Shown: positions 9,767 to 18,260, counted from the stretch's first letter. The stretch: 64,000 nt of DNA from Halpernia humi (GCF_900108025.1 NZ_FNUS01000001.1:930001-994000), one strand, 5' to 3'. Numbers and translations: made by a program. The notes: generated from the sequence alone by a model not told the origin.

Positions 9767-10576
9767 ATGAAACGACTACTTATTCTACTTTTTTTTCCCT
9801 TCATTGCACAACTACATGCGCAGATTTTTGGTGGTGAAATTTTTTTGAAAGACAATTCTAACCTTTATCTCAATCAAATTTATGTTACCAATCTAGAAAC
9901 TCAAAAAACCGTTTTAGCAGATTTTAATGGTGATTTTCAATTAGAAGCCAAACCAGGCGATATCATTCGATTTACCTCCATCGTCACCGAAAGAAAAGAC
10001 GTGAAAGTAATGCCAAACATGATGATTTCTTATCGAAATTTAATTGAATTAAAATTGGCTTATACAGACATTGAAGAAGTTCTAATCCCCAATTTTAAAG
10101 TTTCTGGCAACCTTAGAAAAGATGTTCTAGCCTTGCGAACCGATAAGAAAAAAGACGAATTAGAGAAAGCCATCGGTTTGCCCAAACCAAAAGGAAACGG
10201 TTTGCCACCACAACTTCCCGTGGCAGGTTTTTATGGCGGCGGCCTCACTTTTAGTTTAGAAAGTATTTATGATATTTTATCTGGCGAAAGAAAAAAGCAA
10301 GAACGCTACCAAGAATACGAAATAATGACCAGAGATATTACCAATATTCAAAAATATTTTGGCGACGACTATTTTATCAGATTGAAAATTCCGCAAAATT
10401 TAATCCCCAACTTTTTGCAATTTGTGTACAGTTCAGATAATCTGAAATATTATTTAAACAATAATAATTATGAAGCCACGCAAATTTACATAGAAAAATA
10501 CCTTCCTATTTACCTTGTGAGACTCAAAAACTCTAATCTTCAAAAAATTATTTCGCAACCTATAACAAATGAATAG
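9767..10576 (+). CDS. Exported protein with carboxypeptidase-like regulatory domain
   Basis: 269-residue protein with signal peptide MKRLLILLFFPFIAQLHAQ. Residues about 20-90 look like the CarboxypepD_reg-like beta-sandwich common in Bacteroidota outer-membrane proteins (GGEIFLKDNS, VLADFNGDFQLEAKPGDIIRF). The rest (about 95-269) is not recognised; it has a Pro/Gly-rich stretch (GLPKPKGNGLPPQLP) and a charged helical part. No beta-barrel is visible, so it is not a TonB-dependent receptor. It lies between the T9SS surface proteins and the MprF gene, each of which has its own -7 element. Function unknown. Confidence 0.75.
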   Translation: MKRLLILLFFPFIAQLHAQIFGGEIFLKDNSNLYLNQIYVTNLETQKTVLADFNGDFQLEAKPGDIIRFTSIVTERKDVKVMPNMMISYRNLIELKLAYTDIEEVLIPNFKVSGNLRKDVLALRTDKKKDELEKAIGLPKPKGNGLPPQLPVAGFYGGGLTFSLESIYDILSGERKKQERYQEYEIMTRDITNIQKYFGDDYFIRLKIPQNLIPNFLQFVYSSDNLKYYLNNNNYEATQIYIEKYLPIYLVRLKNSNLQKIISQPITNE

Positions 10577-10632
10577 GTAATTATTACTTTTTTTAATTAA
10601 AATTTTTGCGCTTATTATTTGTAAACTTACTT

Positions 10633-10640
10633 TAACTTTG
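10633..10640 (+). promoter_or_regulatory. -7 element of the mprF-like gene
   Basis: TAACTTTG, 25 bases before ATG 10666. A TTTTTG upstream is at a longer than usual spacing (24), so the -33 is uncertain. Confidence 0.45.
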
Positions 10641-10665
10641 TTTCTTAATAATTGCATATTTCTAA

Positions 10666-13269
10666 ATGTTTTCTTTTAAAAAACCCGCTTTTTTCGAAAA
10701 TTTTTGGCCAAAATCTTATTGGAAAGAAATTCTCGCCATTTTTATAATCCTTCTTGCTTTTGTTTTTTTTAAAAGTGAGCGGCACGAAATGCGCCAAATC
10801 GTTCCACAGTTGGAAGCTGCAAATCTCACCTGGATTTTAGTTGGTGTTTTTGTAACCCTTGCTTACGTATCGCTTCAAGCCTTGATGTATGTGGAAAGTT
10901 TTAGAGCCGTTGGTTTAAAACTAAAAATTTCTGAAGCCATCACTTTATTTTTAAAACGAAATTTTTTAAGCGTATTTCTTCCCGCAGGCGGCGTGACGTC
11001 TTTGGCCTATTTGCCCACAGAATTAAAAAGAAAAAATTATAACGCTGGCAAAATGCACCAATCTGGCGTTATTTATGGTTTTGTAGGTTTATTTACGGTT
11101 TTTCTTGTTGGCATTCCCGTCATTGCATATAGTATAATTAAACGGCAAAATATCGGCAACGCTTGGCTTGCACTTTTGGTTTTAGGTGCTATTCTATTGC
11201 TGCTGTTTTTATTATTTAAAGACATTCAGCATAAAGGATTTTTTTATAAATTTTTAGATAAAATTTTTCCTTCAGCAATGGTTTATATCGAGGATATTTT
11301 TTCTGCAGAAGTAGATAAAAAATATTTTTATAGAGTTGTGATTTATTCTATTATCATTGAATTTGTCGGTATATTTCACGTTTTTATTGCAATGGCAGCT
11401 TTGGGCGCGTCGCCATCTTTTAGCGCGGCAGCAATTGGATATACTGTCTCTGTTCTACTAATGATTATTTCCCCTTTTTTGCGAGGTTTAGGCGCAGTAG
11501 AACTCACGATGCTTTATATTTTTACTGCCTTTGGATTTAGCAACAGTACCGCTTTGGGCATTACACTACTCTATCGAATTTTCGAATTTTGGTTCCCGCT
11601 ACTTTTAGGGATTTTTGCTTTTCTTTATAATGGTAGAAAATTATTTGCACGGATTTTTCCAGCGTTGGCAATCTTTTCTTTAGGTTTAATAAATATAATT
11701 TCTGTAATTACGCCACCTTTAGCCGACCGAATTAGTATCATGAAAAACTATTTGCCCGTTGAAGCATTGCATCTGTCAAAACTATTGGTTTTGGTTTTAG
11801 GTATTGCATTAATGGTAATTTCTGCACGTTTGATAAAAGGCTTAAAAAGCGCTTGGTATTTGGCAATTATTTTTTCTATCTTTTCTATTTTCGGAAATGT
11901 TTTAAAAGGCTTTGATTATGAAGAGGCCACCTTTGCGGCATTTACTTTATTTTTACTTATTTCAACACGGAAGCAATACGTTTTAAAAAGCAATCGTAAA
12001 TGGTTGAAAATGGGTTTAAAATCAGTCTCAATAGTGCTTTGCGCAGTTTTAATCTTTGATTTTTTTAGTTTTTATTTAATAGACAAACGGCATTTCGGTA
12101 TAGATTTCACGTGGAAACAATCGCTCTATTATACCTTTCAAAGTTTTCTTTTATTTTATACCGACCTTCCAAAACCCGAAACTGTTTTTGGTAAAGATTT
12201 CATAAGCATTACCAAATTTTTAGGATTTATGTCTTGGTTATTTTTGCTTTTTGCTTTATTAAAACCATTCAACCAAATATTTGGTGAAGGCGCGAAAGAT
12301 AGCCGTAAACAGGCGGAAATTTTACTCAATAATTACGGGAATTCTGCCCTAGATTTTTTTAAAATAAGCAAAGACAAATTGCTTTTAGTCTCAAAAACTT
12401 TGGACGCTTTCACCTCTTATAAAGTTGCAAATGGATTTGCCATTGCACTAGAAGAGCCCGTTTGCAATGAAGAAGATAAACTATTTGCAATAAAAGAGTT
12501 TGAAGAATTCTGCAAAAAAAACGGCTTAAAATCGGCTTACTATCGCGTGCCCGAAGTAAATTTAGATCTATTTAAAATATTAAAAAAGAAAAAATTATTA
12601 ATTGGTCAGGAAGCAATTGTAGATGTTCAAAATTTTACTTTACAAGGAAAAGACCGCAAATCTTTGCGAAACGGCATCAATAGTATTTCAAAAAAAGGTT
12701 TTGTTTCAGAAATTATTTTAGCACCACAAAAGGAAGAATTTTTAAATGAATTAAAAAATATTTCTGATGAATGGTTGAGTGAATTCAACAAAAAAGAAAG
12801 CGTTTTTTCGCAAGGTAGTTTTGAGACCGATTTATTAAAAAATCAAGACATTATTATTATAAAAGATGCAGAAGAAAAGGTTCAAGCTTTTCTAAATGTG
12901 ATACCAGATTTTGCGCCAGACGAAACCACTTATGACTTAATCCGGAAAAGAAAAGCGGCACCTGGAGGCTGTATGGATGTTTTAATAGTAGCATTGATAG
13001 ATTATGCAAAAAATAAAAATCTGAAATTTCTAAATATGGGCCTCACACCAATGAGTGGTTTAGACGCGCCAGATAATGCTGCAGAACAAATTATGAAATA
13101 CGCGTATCACCGCGTTGGCAGTTTAAAACATTTTCAAACGCTGCGCTTTTTTAAAGAAAAATATGCTACAATTTGGGAAAACAAATACCTTATTTATGGC
13201 AATGATTTTGATTTGCTGCAGATACCTAATGCCCTAAATAAAGTAATGAAATCGCATCAAAAAGTTTAA
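10666..13269 (+). CDS. mprF: MprF-like aminoacyl-phosphatidylglycerol synthase/flippase
   Basis: 867-residue inner-membrane protein. The N-terminal ~530 residues contain about a dozen hydrophobic segments of the UPF0104/flippase type, with the LPAGGVTSLAYLPTE and RGLGAVELTMLYIFTAFG motifs. The C-terminal ~330 residues are a soluble DUF2156 (GNAT-fold) aminoacyl-transferase domain (LRNGINSISKKGF, KRKAAPGGCMDVLI, FLNMGLTPMSGL). In the family, the soluble domain transfers an amino acid from charged tRNA to phosphatidylglycerol and the membrane part flips the product, lowering surface charge and giving resistance to cationic peptides. The amino acid used cannot be read from the sequence. Length matches full MprF. 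A VirJ/AcvB-like hydrolase follows 51 bases later, which supports aminoacyl-lipid metabolism. Confidence 0.88.
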   Translation: MFSFKKPAFFENFWPKSYWKEILAIFIILLAFVFFKSERHEMRQIVPQLEAANLTWILVGVFVTLAYVSLQALMYVESFRAVGLKLKISEAITLFLKRNFLSVFLPAGGVTSLAYLPTELKRKNYNAGKMHQSGVIYGFVGLFTVFLVGIPVIAYSIIKRQNIGNAWLALLVLGAILLLLFLLFKDIQHKGFFYKFLDKIFPSAMVYIEDIFSAEVDKKYFYRVVIYSIIIEFVGIFHVFIAMAALGASPSFSAAAIGYTVSVLLMIISPFLRGLGAVELTMLYIFTAFGFSNSTALGITLLYRIFEFWFPLLLGIFAFLYNGRKLFARIFPALAIFSLGLINIISVITPPLADRISIMKNYLPVEALHLSKLLVLVLGIALMVISARLIKGLKSAWYLAIIFSIFSIFGNVLKGFDYEEATFAAFTLFLLISTRKQYVLKSNRKWLKMGLKSVSIVLCAVLIFDFFSFYLIDKRHFGIDFTWKQSLYYTFQSFLLFYTDLPKPETVFGKDFISITKFLGFMSWLFLLFALLKPFNQIFGEGAKDSRKQAEILLNNYGNSALDFFKISKDKLLLVSKTLDAFTSYKVANGFAIALEEPVCNEEDKLFAIKEFEEFCKKNGLKSAYYRVPEVNLDLFKILKKKKLLIGQEAIVDVQNFTLQGKDRKSLRNGINSISKKGFVSEIILAPQKEEFLNELKNISDEWLSEFNKKESVFSQGSFETDLLKNQDIIIIKDAEEKVQAFLNVIPDFAPDETTYDLIRKRKAAPGGCMDVLIVALIDYAKNKNLKFLNMGLTPMSGLDAPDNAAEQIMKYAYHRVGSLKHFQTLRFFKEKYATIWENKYLIYGNDFDLLQIPNALNKVMKSHQKV

Positions 13270-13320
13270 AAATTAAGCGATCGCAAATGCCCATTAAAAA
13301 AAACAACCCGTAAAAGTGCA

Positions 13321-14010
13321 ATGAAAAAATCGTCATATCTAAAAATAGTGCTGCTTGCAAGTCTAATGTTAATGATAAATTGCAAGCAATCTTCAGAAAA
13401 TCCGGATTTTCCTGTGCGAGAACTAGATGCCAAAAACAACACGCCATTTATATTTTATATTAGCGGGGATGCAGGATTCAATACATTCTCTAAAAAACTA
13501 AGCGATCGTTTGCACAATGATCAGTTTGATATAACTGCATTAGATTCAAAATCTTATTTTTGGGCGCCTAAAACACCGAAAGAAACGACCGAAAAAATAA
13601 GTGCTTATTTGAGTGCAAAACTAAAAAATAGAAAAAACCAAAAAATAATTATGCTTGGCTACTCTTTCGGCGCGGATGTTTTGCCTTTCATTGTAAACAG
13701 ATTACCAGAAAATTTACAAAAAAAAATCGCTGCTGTAGTTTTGCTGGATCCTAGTAAAACCGCAGATTTCGAAGTGAGTTTACAAGGCATGCTTCTCGAT
13801 AAAGCGCGCGGCGATTACGAAGTTTTACCAGAAATAAATAAAATGAAAGTGGAAAAAACTTTAATTATAAGAAGCGATATTGGTTTAAAATTTCCGATAA
13901 ATAAAGTTACGATCCCAAATTTAATTTCAAAACACCTTCCGGGAAATCATAGATTTAATTATGATTATGCAGAATTAGCACAATTAATTTTAGAAATTAA
14001 TAAATCTTAA
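13321..14010 (+). CDS. VirJ/AcvB-family lipoprotein, putative aminoacyl-phosphatidylglycerol hydrolase
   Basis: 229-residue alpha/beta hydrolase with a short hydrophobic N-terminus ending in a lipobox-like MINC (Cys21), so probably a periplasm-facing lipoprotein. Family features seen: SGDAGFN near residue 48, the nucleophile elbow GYSFGAD (Ser115), LLDPSK (Asp143) and a C-terminal LPGNHRF (His210), together a plausible Ser-Asp-His triad. The VirJ/AcvB family of Agrobacterium and relatives hydrolyses lysyl-phosphatidylglycerol. It directly follows mprF on the same strand with a 51-base gap, so synthesis and breakdown of the modified lipid are likely co-expressed. The assignment of substrate is inferred from family and context. 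Confidence 0.8.
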   Translation: MKKSSYLKIVLLASLMLMINCKQSSENPDFPVRELDAKNNTPFIFYISGDAGFNTFSKKLSDRLHNDQFDITALDSKSYFWAPKTPKETTEKISAYLSAKLKNRKNQKIIMLGYSFGADVLPFIVNRLPENLQKKIAAVVLLDPSKTADFEVSLQGMLLDKARGDYEVLPEINKMKVEKTLIIRSDIGLKFPINKVTIPNLISKHLPGNHRFNYDYAELAQLILEINKS

Positions 14011-14051
14011 TAAAATTTTCAGTTTTTTTTGAGTTTTATAAGATCTAAAAG

Positions 14052-14082
14052 TTTGCTATTGAGAAGAATAAAGTTAATTTTG
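14052..14082 (+). promoter_or_regulatory. Promoter of trmB
   Basis: TTTG (14052-14055), 19-base spacer, TAATTTTG (14075-14082): an essentially perfect Bacteroidota promoter, ending 15 bases before ATG 14098. It should drive trmB and the coupled downstream gene. Confidence 0.8.
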
Positions 14083-14097
14083 TGCCGCTAAATAATT

Positions 14098-14775
14098 ATG
14101 GGAAAAAATAAACAGGCACGTTTCGACGAAAATAAAATCTTACCAAACGTTTTTCAACCAACCAGAGCAGAAGTTTTGGAGCAATACAAACTCAAAGGAA
14201 AATGGAATGCGGAGGTTTTCAAAAATGAAAACCCCATTGTTTTAGAATTGGGTTGCGGAAAAGGCGAATATTCTGTAGGTTTAGCAAAAGCATTTCCAGA
14301 TAAAAATTTTATTGGTATTGATATTAAAGGTGCAAGATTTTGGTTTGGTGCAAAAGAAGCAAACGAATCCGGTTTAGATAATGTCGCGTTTTTAAGAACG
14401 CAAATAGAACTCGTTGATTATTTCTTTGCAGAAAATGAAGTGGATGAAATTTGGATCACTTTCCCAGATCCGCAGATAAAATACCGACGAACAAAGCACC
14501 GATTAACGCATCCTGATTTCTTAGTGCGCTATAAAAAATTTCTAAAAAAAGATGGTTTAATTCATCTTAAAACAGATTCAGAATTTTTGCATGGCTACAC
14601 TTTAGGTTTGCTTCAAGGCGCAGGTCACGAAATAATTACAGCGCACCACGATATATATGGCGCACCAGAATACGAAGCAAATACGCCACTTTTGCGGGAA
14701 ATTCAAACTTATTATGAAGATCTTTTTGCAAAAAAAGGAAAAACCATTACCTACATAAAATTTCGTCTTCATTAA
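14098..14775 (+). CDS. trmB: tRNA (guanosine(46)-N7)-methyltransferase
   Basis: 225-residue SAM-dependent methyltransferase that forms m7G46 in the variable loop of tRNAs. SAM-binding motif ELGCGKGEYSVGLA near residue 50, NFIGIDIKGARFWFGAK, and the TrmB signature WITFPDPQIKYRRTKHRLTHPDFL near residue 120. Length is normal. It has its own consensus promoter, and its stop codon overlaps the next start (TAATG), indicating translational coupling to an unrelated-looking secreted protein. Confidence 0.96.
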   Translation: MGKNKQARFDENKILPNVFQPTRAEVLEQYKLKGKWNAEVFKNENPIVLELGCGKGEYSVGLAKAFPDKNFIGIDIKGARFWFGAKEANESGLDNVAFLRTQIELVDYFFAENEVDEIWITFPDPQIKYRRTKHRLTHPDFLVRYKKFLKKDGLIHLKTDSEFLHGYTLGLLQGAGHEIITAHHDIYGAPEYEANTPLLREIQTYYEDLFAKKGKTITYIKFRLH

Positions 14776-15410
14776 TGAAAAAAATTACGAAAACACTAAT
14801 GATTTTGAGTCTTGTTTTTTTCAGCCAAAGTTTTGCACAGAAAAAAACCGACAAAGAAAAGAAAAAATACAATTATGTTTTAACGACTACAAACATAAAT
14901 GATATTGAAGAATTTCTTGCAACTGCAAATCATGAAGATCCAAGATATCCAATTTGTAAACGTAGATTGGTAGAATTGAAAAATGCAACTTGGATGAAAA
15001 ATGGTCCTGTTACATTTATGCAACCACGACCAATTATGCAAGTTCCAAAAATGCAACAGCAATCTTTTGTAGATCAAACAGAATTTAATGAATTAAAAAA
15101 GAAAAATGGAGAAAAACACACTACAAAAACGGTCAATCTTCTTAATTCATTATTCAACCCAGATTTAAAAAGCGAAGAAAAAATCATATTGGTACAAAAT
15201 CATTCTAATTGCAACATTATATTTTCAATACAAGGAGAAAAGGCAATAAAATTGGCGATTCCGGCAAAAGGTGAAGATTTTGCAATTGTGAAAAAAGGCG
15301 AATATCATTTAGAATCCAATATTTGTGGCATATCTTACAAAAGCACAAAAAATTTTCAGAAAAGCTCCATTTTAACATTGGAAGATCCTGTAATGTTAGG
15401 AAATAGATAA
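14775..15410 (+). CDS. Secreted DUF6759-like protein, paralogue 2
   Basis: 211-residue exported protein with signal peptide MKKITKTLMILSLVFFSQSFAQ and a following Lys-rich stretch. Same architecture as the protein encoded at 769-1341 on the other strand: an N-terminal part ending KRRLVEL, a Pro/Met/Gln-rich linker (about 75-100), then a C-terminal domain with two cysteines (SNCNIIFSI, SNICGISY) and the IPAKGEDFAIVKKGEY motif. Start ATG overlaps the trmB stop codon by one base. Function unknown. The two paralogues face each other in opposite orientation near both ends of the rpsB-tsf interval. Confidence 0.75.
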   Translation: MKKITKTLMILSLVFFSQSFAQKKTDKEKKKYNYVLTTTNINDIEEFLATANHEDPRYPICKRRLVELKNATWMKNGPVTFMQPRPIMQVPKMQQQSFVDQTEFNELKKKNGEKHTTKTVNLLNSLFNPDLKSEEKIILVQNHSNCNIIFSIQGEKAIKLAIPAKGEDFAIVKKGEYHLESNICGISYKSTKNFQKSSILTLEDPVMLGNR

Positions 15411-15565
15411 AATAAATGAAGATAAAAGCCGTTCCAATTTTTTTTGAGATGGTTTTTACAATATTAAACTTTAAGAACTATGCAATTGGAAATTTATCTA
15501 GTTTTTGAAAATATTGTTGCATTGCAATTCTAAAAAGTATTTTGGAGTTTTAATTTATTAAAAAA

Positions 15566-16054
15566 TTAAAACGGTGTTCCAACTACAACAGAATTTCCCC
15601 ATTTCCAGGCGTAATATAATTGCTTTATACTTTGTTCATAGGTCATCCCAGTTGCAGGATCGCTTACAACGATAAGCCCGTTCTTAGAAATCCTTTGTAG
15701 CAAAATAAAATGACCAACATGGGGATTATTGGTTGGATTTACAAATGCTATTAATTTCCAACCATCACGCAAAGTTCTATAAAGTTCTTGGTAATTAGCA
15801 GGGTAAGGAACGGTCCATGATTTAAAATTATAAGATTTAAGCAAATAATTAATTTCCGCTGGGCTTGCTGGTCTATCTTGCGGATATCCGGTTAATCTTG
15901 AAACGATTTGTGCTTGAGATTGCTTAACATTTGCTTGCCACAATGCACTCTGAATGCAAGAAGCCCAACACCAGTTTGGCTGCTCTTGAACGCTTATTTG
16001 CGCTACTAATTTTAATGAAAACGCAAAAAATATTAATAAAATTGTTTTTTTCAT
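15566..16054 (-). CDS. Secreted papain-like cysteine protease domain protein
   Basis: 162 residues with a signal peptide (MKKTILLIFFAFSLKLVAQ) followed by a single small papain-like domain. The active-site Cys motif is QEQPNWCWASCIQSAL (first Cys at residue 29, QxxxNWCW type, as in the C39-like/C70 AvrRpt2-type families). The His lies in VGHFILLQ (about 117) and an Asp in VVSDPATG (about 132). Nothing suggests a bacteriocin exporter: there is no ABC transporter nearby. It is probably a periplasmic or secreted peptidase. It lies downstream of rpsB on the same strand, separated by the rpsB terminator. Confidence 0.75.
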   Translation of the reverse strand: MKKTILLIFFAFSLKLVAQISVQEQPNWCWASCIQSALWQANVKQSQAQIVSRLTGYPQDRPASPAEINYLLKSYNFKSWTVPYPANYQELYRTLRDGWKLIAFVNPTNNPHVGHFILLQRISKNGLIVVSDPATGMTYEQSIKQLYYAWKWGNSVVVGTPF

Positions 16055-16183
16055 AATTTATGATTTTTATGTTTGATTAAATCTATTAATAAGGCTGTTT
16101 TCAAAATTACTAATTTTTTTTTAAAAGACTTTTCGCTGCCATCTAGCTAAAAACATTTTTAAAATTGATACTAGAAAAATAAA

Positions 16184-16220
16184 ACATAAAAAAACCGAAC
16201 TGTTTTCACAATTCGGTTTT
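16184..16220 (-). terminator. Terminator of the rplM-rpsI-rpsB cluster
   Basis: On the minus strand the accgaactgt-type stem (one mismatch) with a tttc-like loop is followed by a run of T. It lies 19 bases after the rpsB stop, so transcription of the ribosomal genes ends here. Confidence 0.8.
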
Positions 16221-16238
16221 TATATTTCAGAAAAAATC

Positions 16239-17000
16239 CTATTTTTCGTCGAAATCTGCATCAGCCTCTACTGATACTTTTTCGCCTTCTTCTTTAGATT
16301 TTTCTTTTTCTGCTTTTCTTTGAGATTGTCCTTCTTTGATGGCGTCTGCAACTACTGTTAATAATAAATCAACAGATTTTGAAGCATCATCATTCCCTGG
16401 AATAACATAATCTACTTTTCTTGGGTCAGAGTTAGTATCTACGATTGCAAATACAGGTATACCTAAACTTTTCGCTTCAGTTACTGCAATGTGCTCACGC
16501 AAAATATCTACCACAAAAAGTGCGGAAGGAAGACGAACCATATCAGAAATAGAACCTAAATTCTTTTCTAAATTAGCTCTTTGTCTATCTACCTGCAATC
16601 TTTCTTTTTTAGATAAAGTTTCGAAAGTACCATCTTTCTTCATTTTATCAATCTGGTTCATTTTTTTAACCGCTTTACGGATGGTTACGAAATTCGTAAG
16701 CATTCCTCCTGGCCATCTCTCTGTAATATAAGGCATATTAAGTTCCGAAGCGTGTTTTGCTACGATTTCTTTCGCTTGTTTCTTTGTTGCTACGAAAAGT
16801 ACTTTTTTACCTGCAGAAGTTAATTTTTCTAAAGCTTTACAAGCTTCGTCTAATTTCACTGCTGTTTTATGTAAATCTACGATGTGAATACCGTTTTTCT
16901 CCATAAAAATGTATGGAGCCATATTTGGATTCCATTTTCTAGTCATGTGACCGAAATGAACGCCTGCCTCTAAAAGGTCTTTTACATTTGCTTTTGCCAT
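16239..17000 (-). CDS. rpsB: 30S ribosomal protein S2
   Basis: 253-residue S2, a 30S subunit protein at the head-body junction. Family motifs: LLEAGVHFGHMTRKWNPNM at the N-terminus, GKKVLFVATKKQA, ERWPGGMLTNF, and LGIPVFAIVDTNSDPRKVDYVIPGNDDA. The C-terminal ~35 residues are a charged Lys/Glu/Asp-rich tail typical of Bacteroidota. Third gene of rplM-rpsI-rpsB. The usual downstream partner tsf is missing from this place and lies at 1476-2300 on the other strand. Confidence 0.98.
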   Translation of the reverse strand: MAKANVKDLLEAGVHFGHMTRKWNPNMAPYIFMEKNGIHIVDLHKTAVKLDEACKALEKLTSAGKKVLFVATKKQAKEIVAKHASELNMPYITERWPGGMLTNFVTIRKAVKKMNQIDKMKKDGTFETLSKKERLQVDRQRANLEKNLGSISDMVRLPSALFVVDILREHIAVTEAKSLGIPVFAIVDTNSDPRKVDYVIPGNDDASKSVDLLLTVVADAIKEGQSQRKAEKEKSKEEGEKVSVEADADFDEK

Positions 17001-17150
17001 GTTTTTGTTTTTTAGTTTACATTCCGCTGTTACGCAATCAACATTTCTTAAGATGGGAGAAAAGTTTGGGTGCTAAACTAAACGGGCAATTTTTAATTAA
17101 GATTTGTAGAGCCAAGAACCGAGAACCAAGAGATAAAAACTTTGAAAAGT

Positions 17151-17178
17151 CTTGCATCTTGAATCTTGCATCTTGAAT
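17151..17178. repeat. Tandem 14-base repeat in the rpsI-rpsB spacer
   Basis: Two exact copies of cttgcatcttgaat, preceded at 17110-17132 by a related low-complexity agaaccgagaacc stretch. The spacer between rpsI and rpsB is 188 bases long, wide for a ribosomal operon, and this repeat fills part of it. Confidence 0.7.
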
Positions 17179-17188
17179 CTGAAATTTT

Positions 17189-17575
17189 TTAACGTTTTGA
17201 GAATTGGAATTTCTTTCTCGCTTTTTTCTGTCCTGGTTTTTTTCTTTCAACCATTCTAGCGTCTCTTGTTAATAAACCTTCTGGTTTCAACAATAAGCGG
17301 AACTCTGCATTAATATCGCAAAGTGCACGAGAAATGCCTAATCTGATTGCTTCAGCTTGGCCAGTGTTTCCACCACCGAAAACATTTACTTTCACGTCAT
17401 ACTGCCCTACAGTTTCTGTTAACAAAAATGGTTGATTCACTTTGTAAACCATCACATCTGTAGAGAAATAATCTGCTGCGGCTTTACCATTTACCGTAAT
17501 TTCGCCAGAACCTGGCTTAAGGTAAACTCTAGCAACAGAAGTTTTTCTTCTTCCTATTTTATGAGTTATAGACAT
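17189..17575 (-). CDS. rpsI: 30S ribosomal protein S9
   Basis: 128-residue S9 whose C-terminal tail reaches the P-site tRNA. Motifs: [24 protein letters not shown] at the start, [21 protein letters not shown] in the middle and the basic end [17 protein letters not shown]. Ends with the usual -SKR-like terminus. Seven bases after rplM, so the two are clearly co-transcribed. Confidence 0.98.
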   Translation of the reverse strand: MSITHKIGRRKTSVARVYLKPGSGEITVNGKAAADYFSTDVMVYKVNQPFLLTETVGQYDVKVNVFGGGNTGQAEAIRLGISRALCDINAEFRLLLKPEGLLTRDARMVERKKPGQKKARKKFQFSKR

Positions 17576-17582
17576 ATATTAA

Positions 17583-18038
17583 TTATTTGAATTCGTTAAT
17601 ATTGATTTCTTTTGGCTGCTGCGCTTCATGCTTGTGATCAGTCCCTTCATATAAATAAAGATTTCTGAACAACTGACTGCCCAATCTGTTTTTAGGAAGC
17701 ATCCCTTTGATGGATTTTTCTAAAACTTTCAAGCTGTCTTTTGTCTTTAGCTCTTCAGCAGTCATAGACTTTTGGCCACCAGGATAACCAGTATGCCAAA
17801 TGTACGTCTTATCCGCCCATTTGTTTCCTGAAAGAGTGATCTTTCCAGCATTCAAAACAACCACATTATCTCCGCAATCTGCGTGAGGTGTGAAATTCGT
17901 TTTGTGCTTACCTCTCAAAATTTTTGCAACCTTGGAAGCCAAACGGCCCAACGGTTGGTTTTCGGCGTCTACCACAACCCATTCTTTATTTGCAGTAGCT
18001 TTGTTAGCCGAAACGGTTTTGTAACTTAATGTATTCAC
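17583..18038 (-). CDS. rplM: 50S ribosomal protein L13
   Basis: 151-residue L13, an early assembly protein of the 50S subunit. Motifs: WVVVDAENQPLGRLASKVAKILRGKHK, GDNVVVLNAGKI, WHTGYPGGQKS and MLPKNRLGSQLFRNLYLYEG. First gene of the rplM-rpsI-rpsB cluster with a consensus -7 element about 45 bases upstream. The leader carries a small inverted repeat (accc-aatac-gggt, 18069-18081); whether it is an autoregulatory leader cannot be told. Confidence 0.98.
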   Translation of the reverse strand: MNTLSYKTVSANKATANKEWVVVDAENQPLGRLASKVAKILRGKHKTNFTPHADCGDNVVVLNAGKITLSGNKWADKTYIWHTGYPGGQKSMTAEELKTKDSLKVLEKSIKGMLPKNRLGSQLFRNLYLYEGTDHKHEAQQPKEININEFK

Positions 18039-18084
18039 AATTTATCGTTTACGATTAAACATAATTTTACCCAATACGGGTGTG

Positions 18085-18092
18085 CAAAGGTA
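18085..18092 (-). promoter_or_regulatory. -7 element of the rplM operon
   Basis: TACCTTTG on the minus strand (TAnnTTTG), with TTTT 19 bases upstream as a degenerate -33 element. Predicted leader is about 40 nt. Confidence 0.6.
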
Positions 18093-18260
18093 GGAATATT
18101 TTTTTGTTCTGAAAAGTATATTTCAGAATGTTTTAAAATTAAAACTAAAACATTGATCATATTGATTTTATCAAAAATAAATCTAGATTTTTACAGGTTT
18201 AGAAGCAATAAGTTTTTTTTATTTTTCAACTTCTGTACCAGCTGTCCACTATATCTTTTT

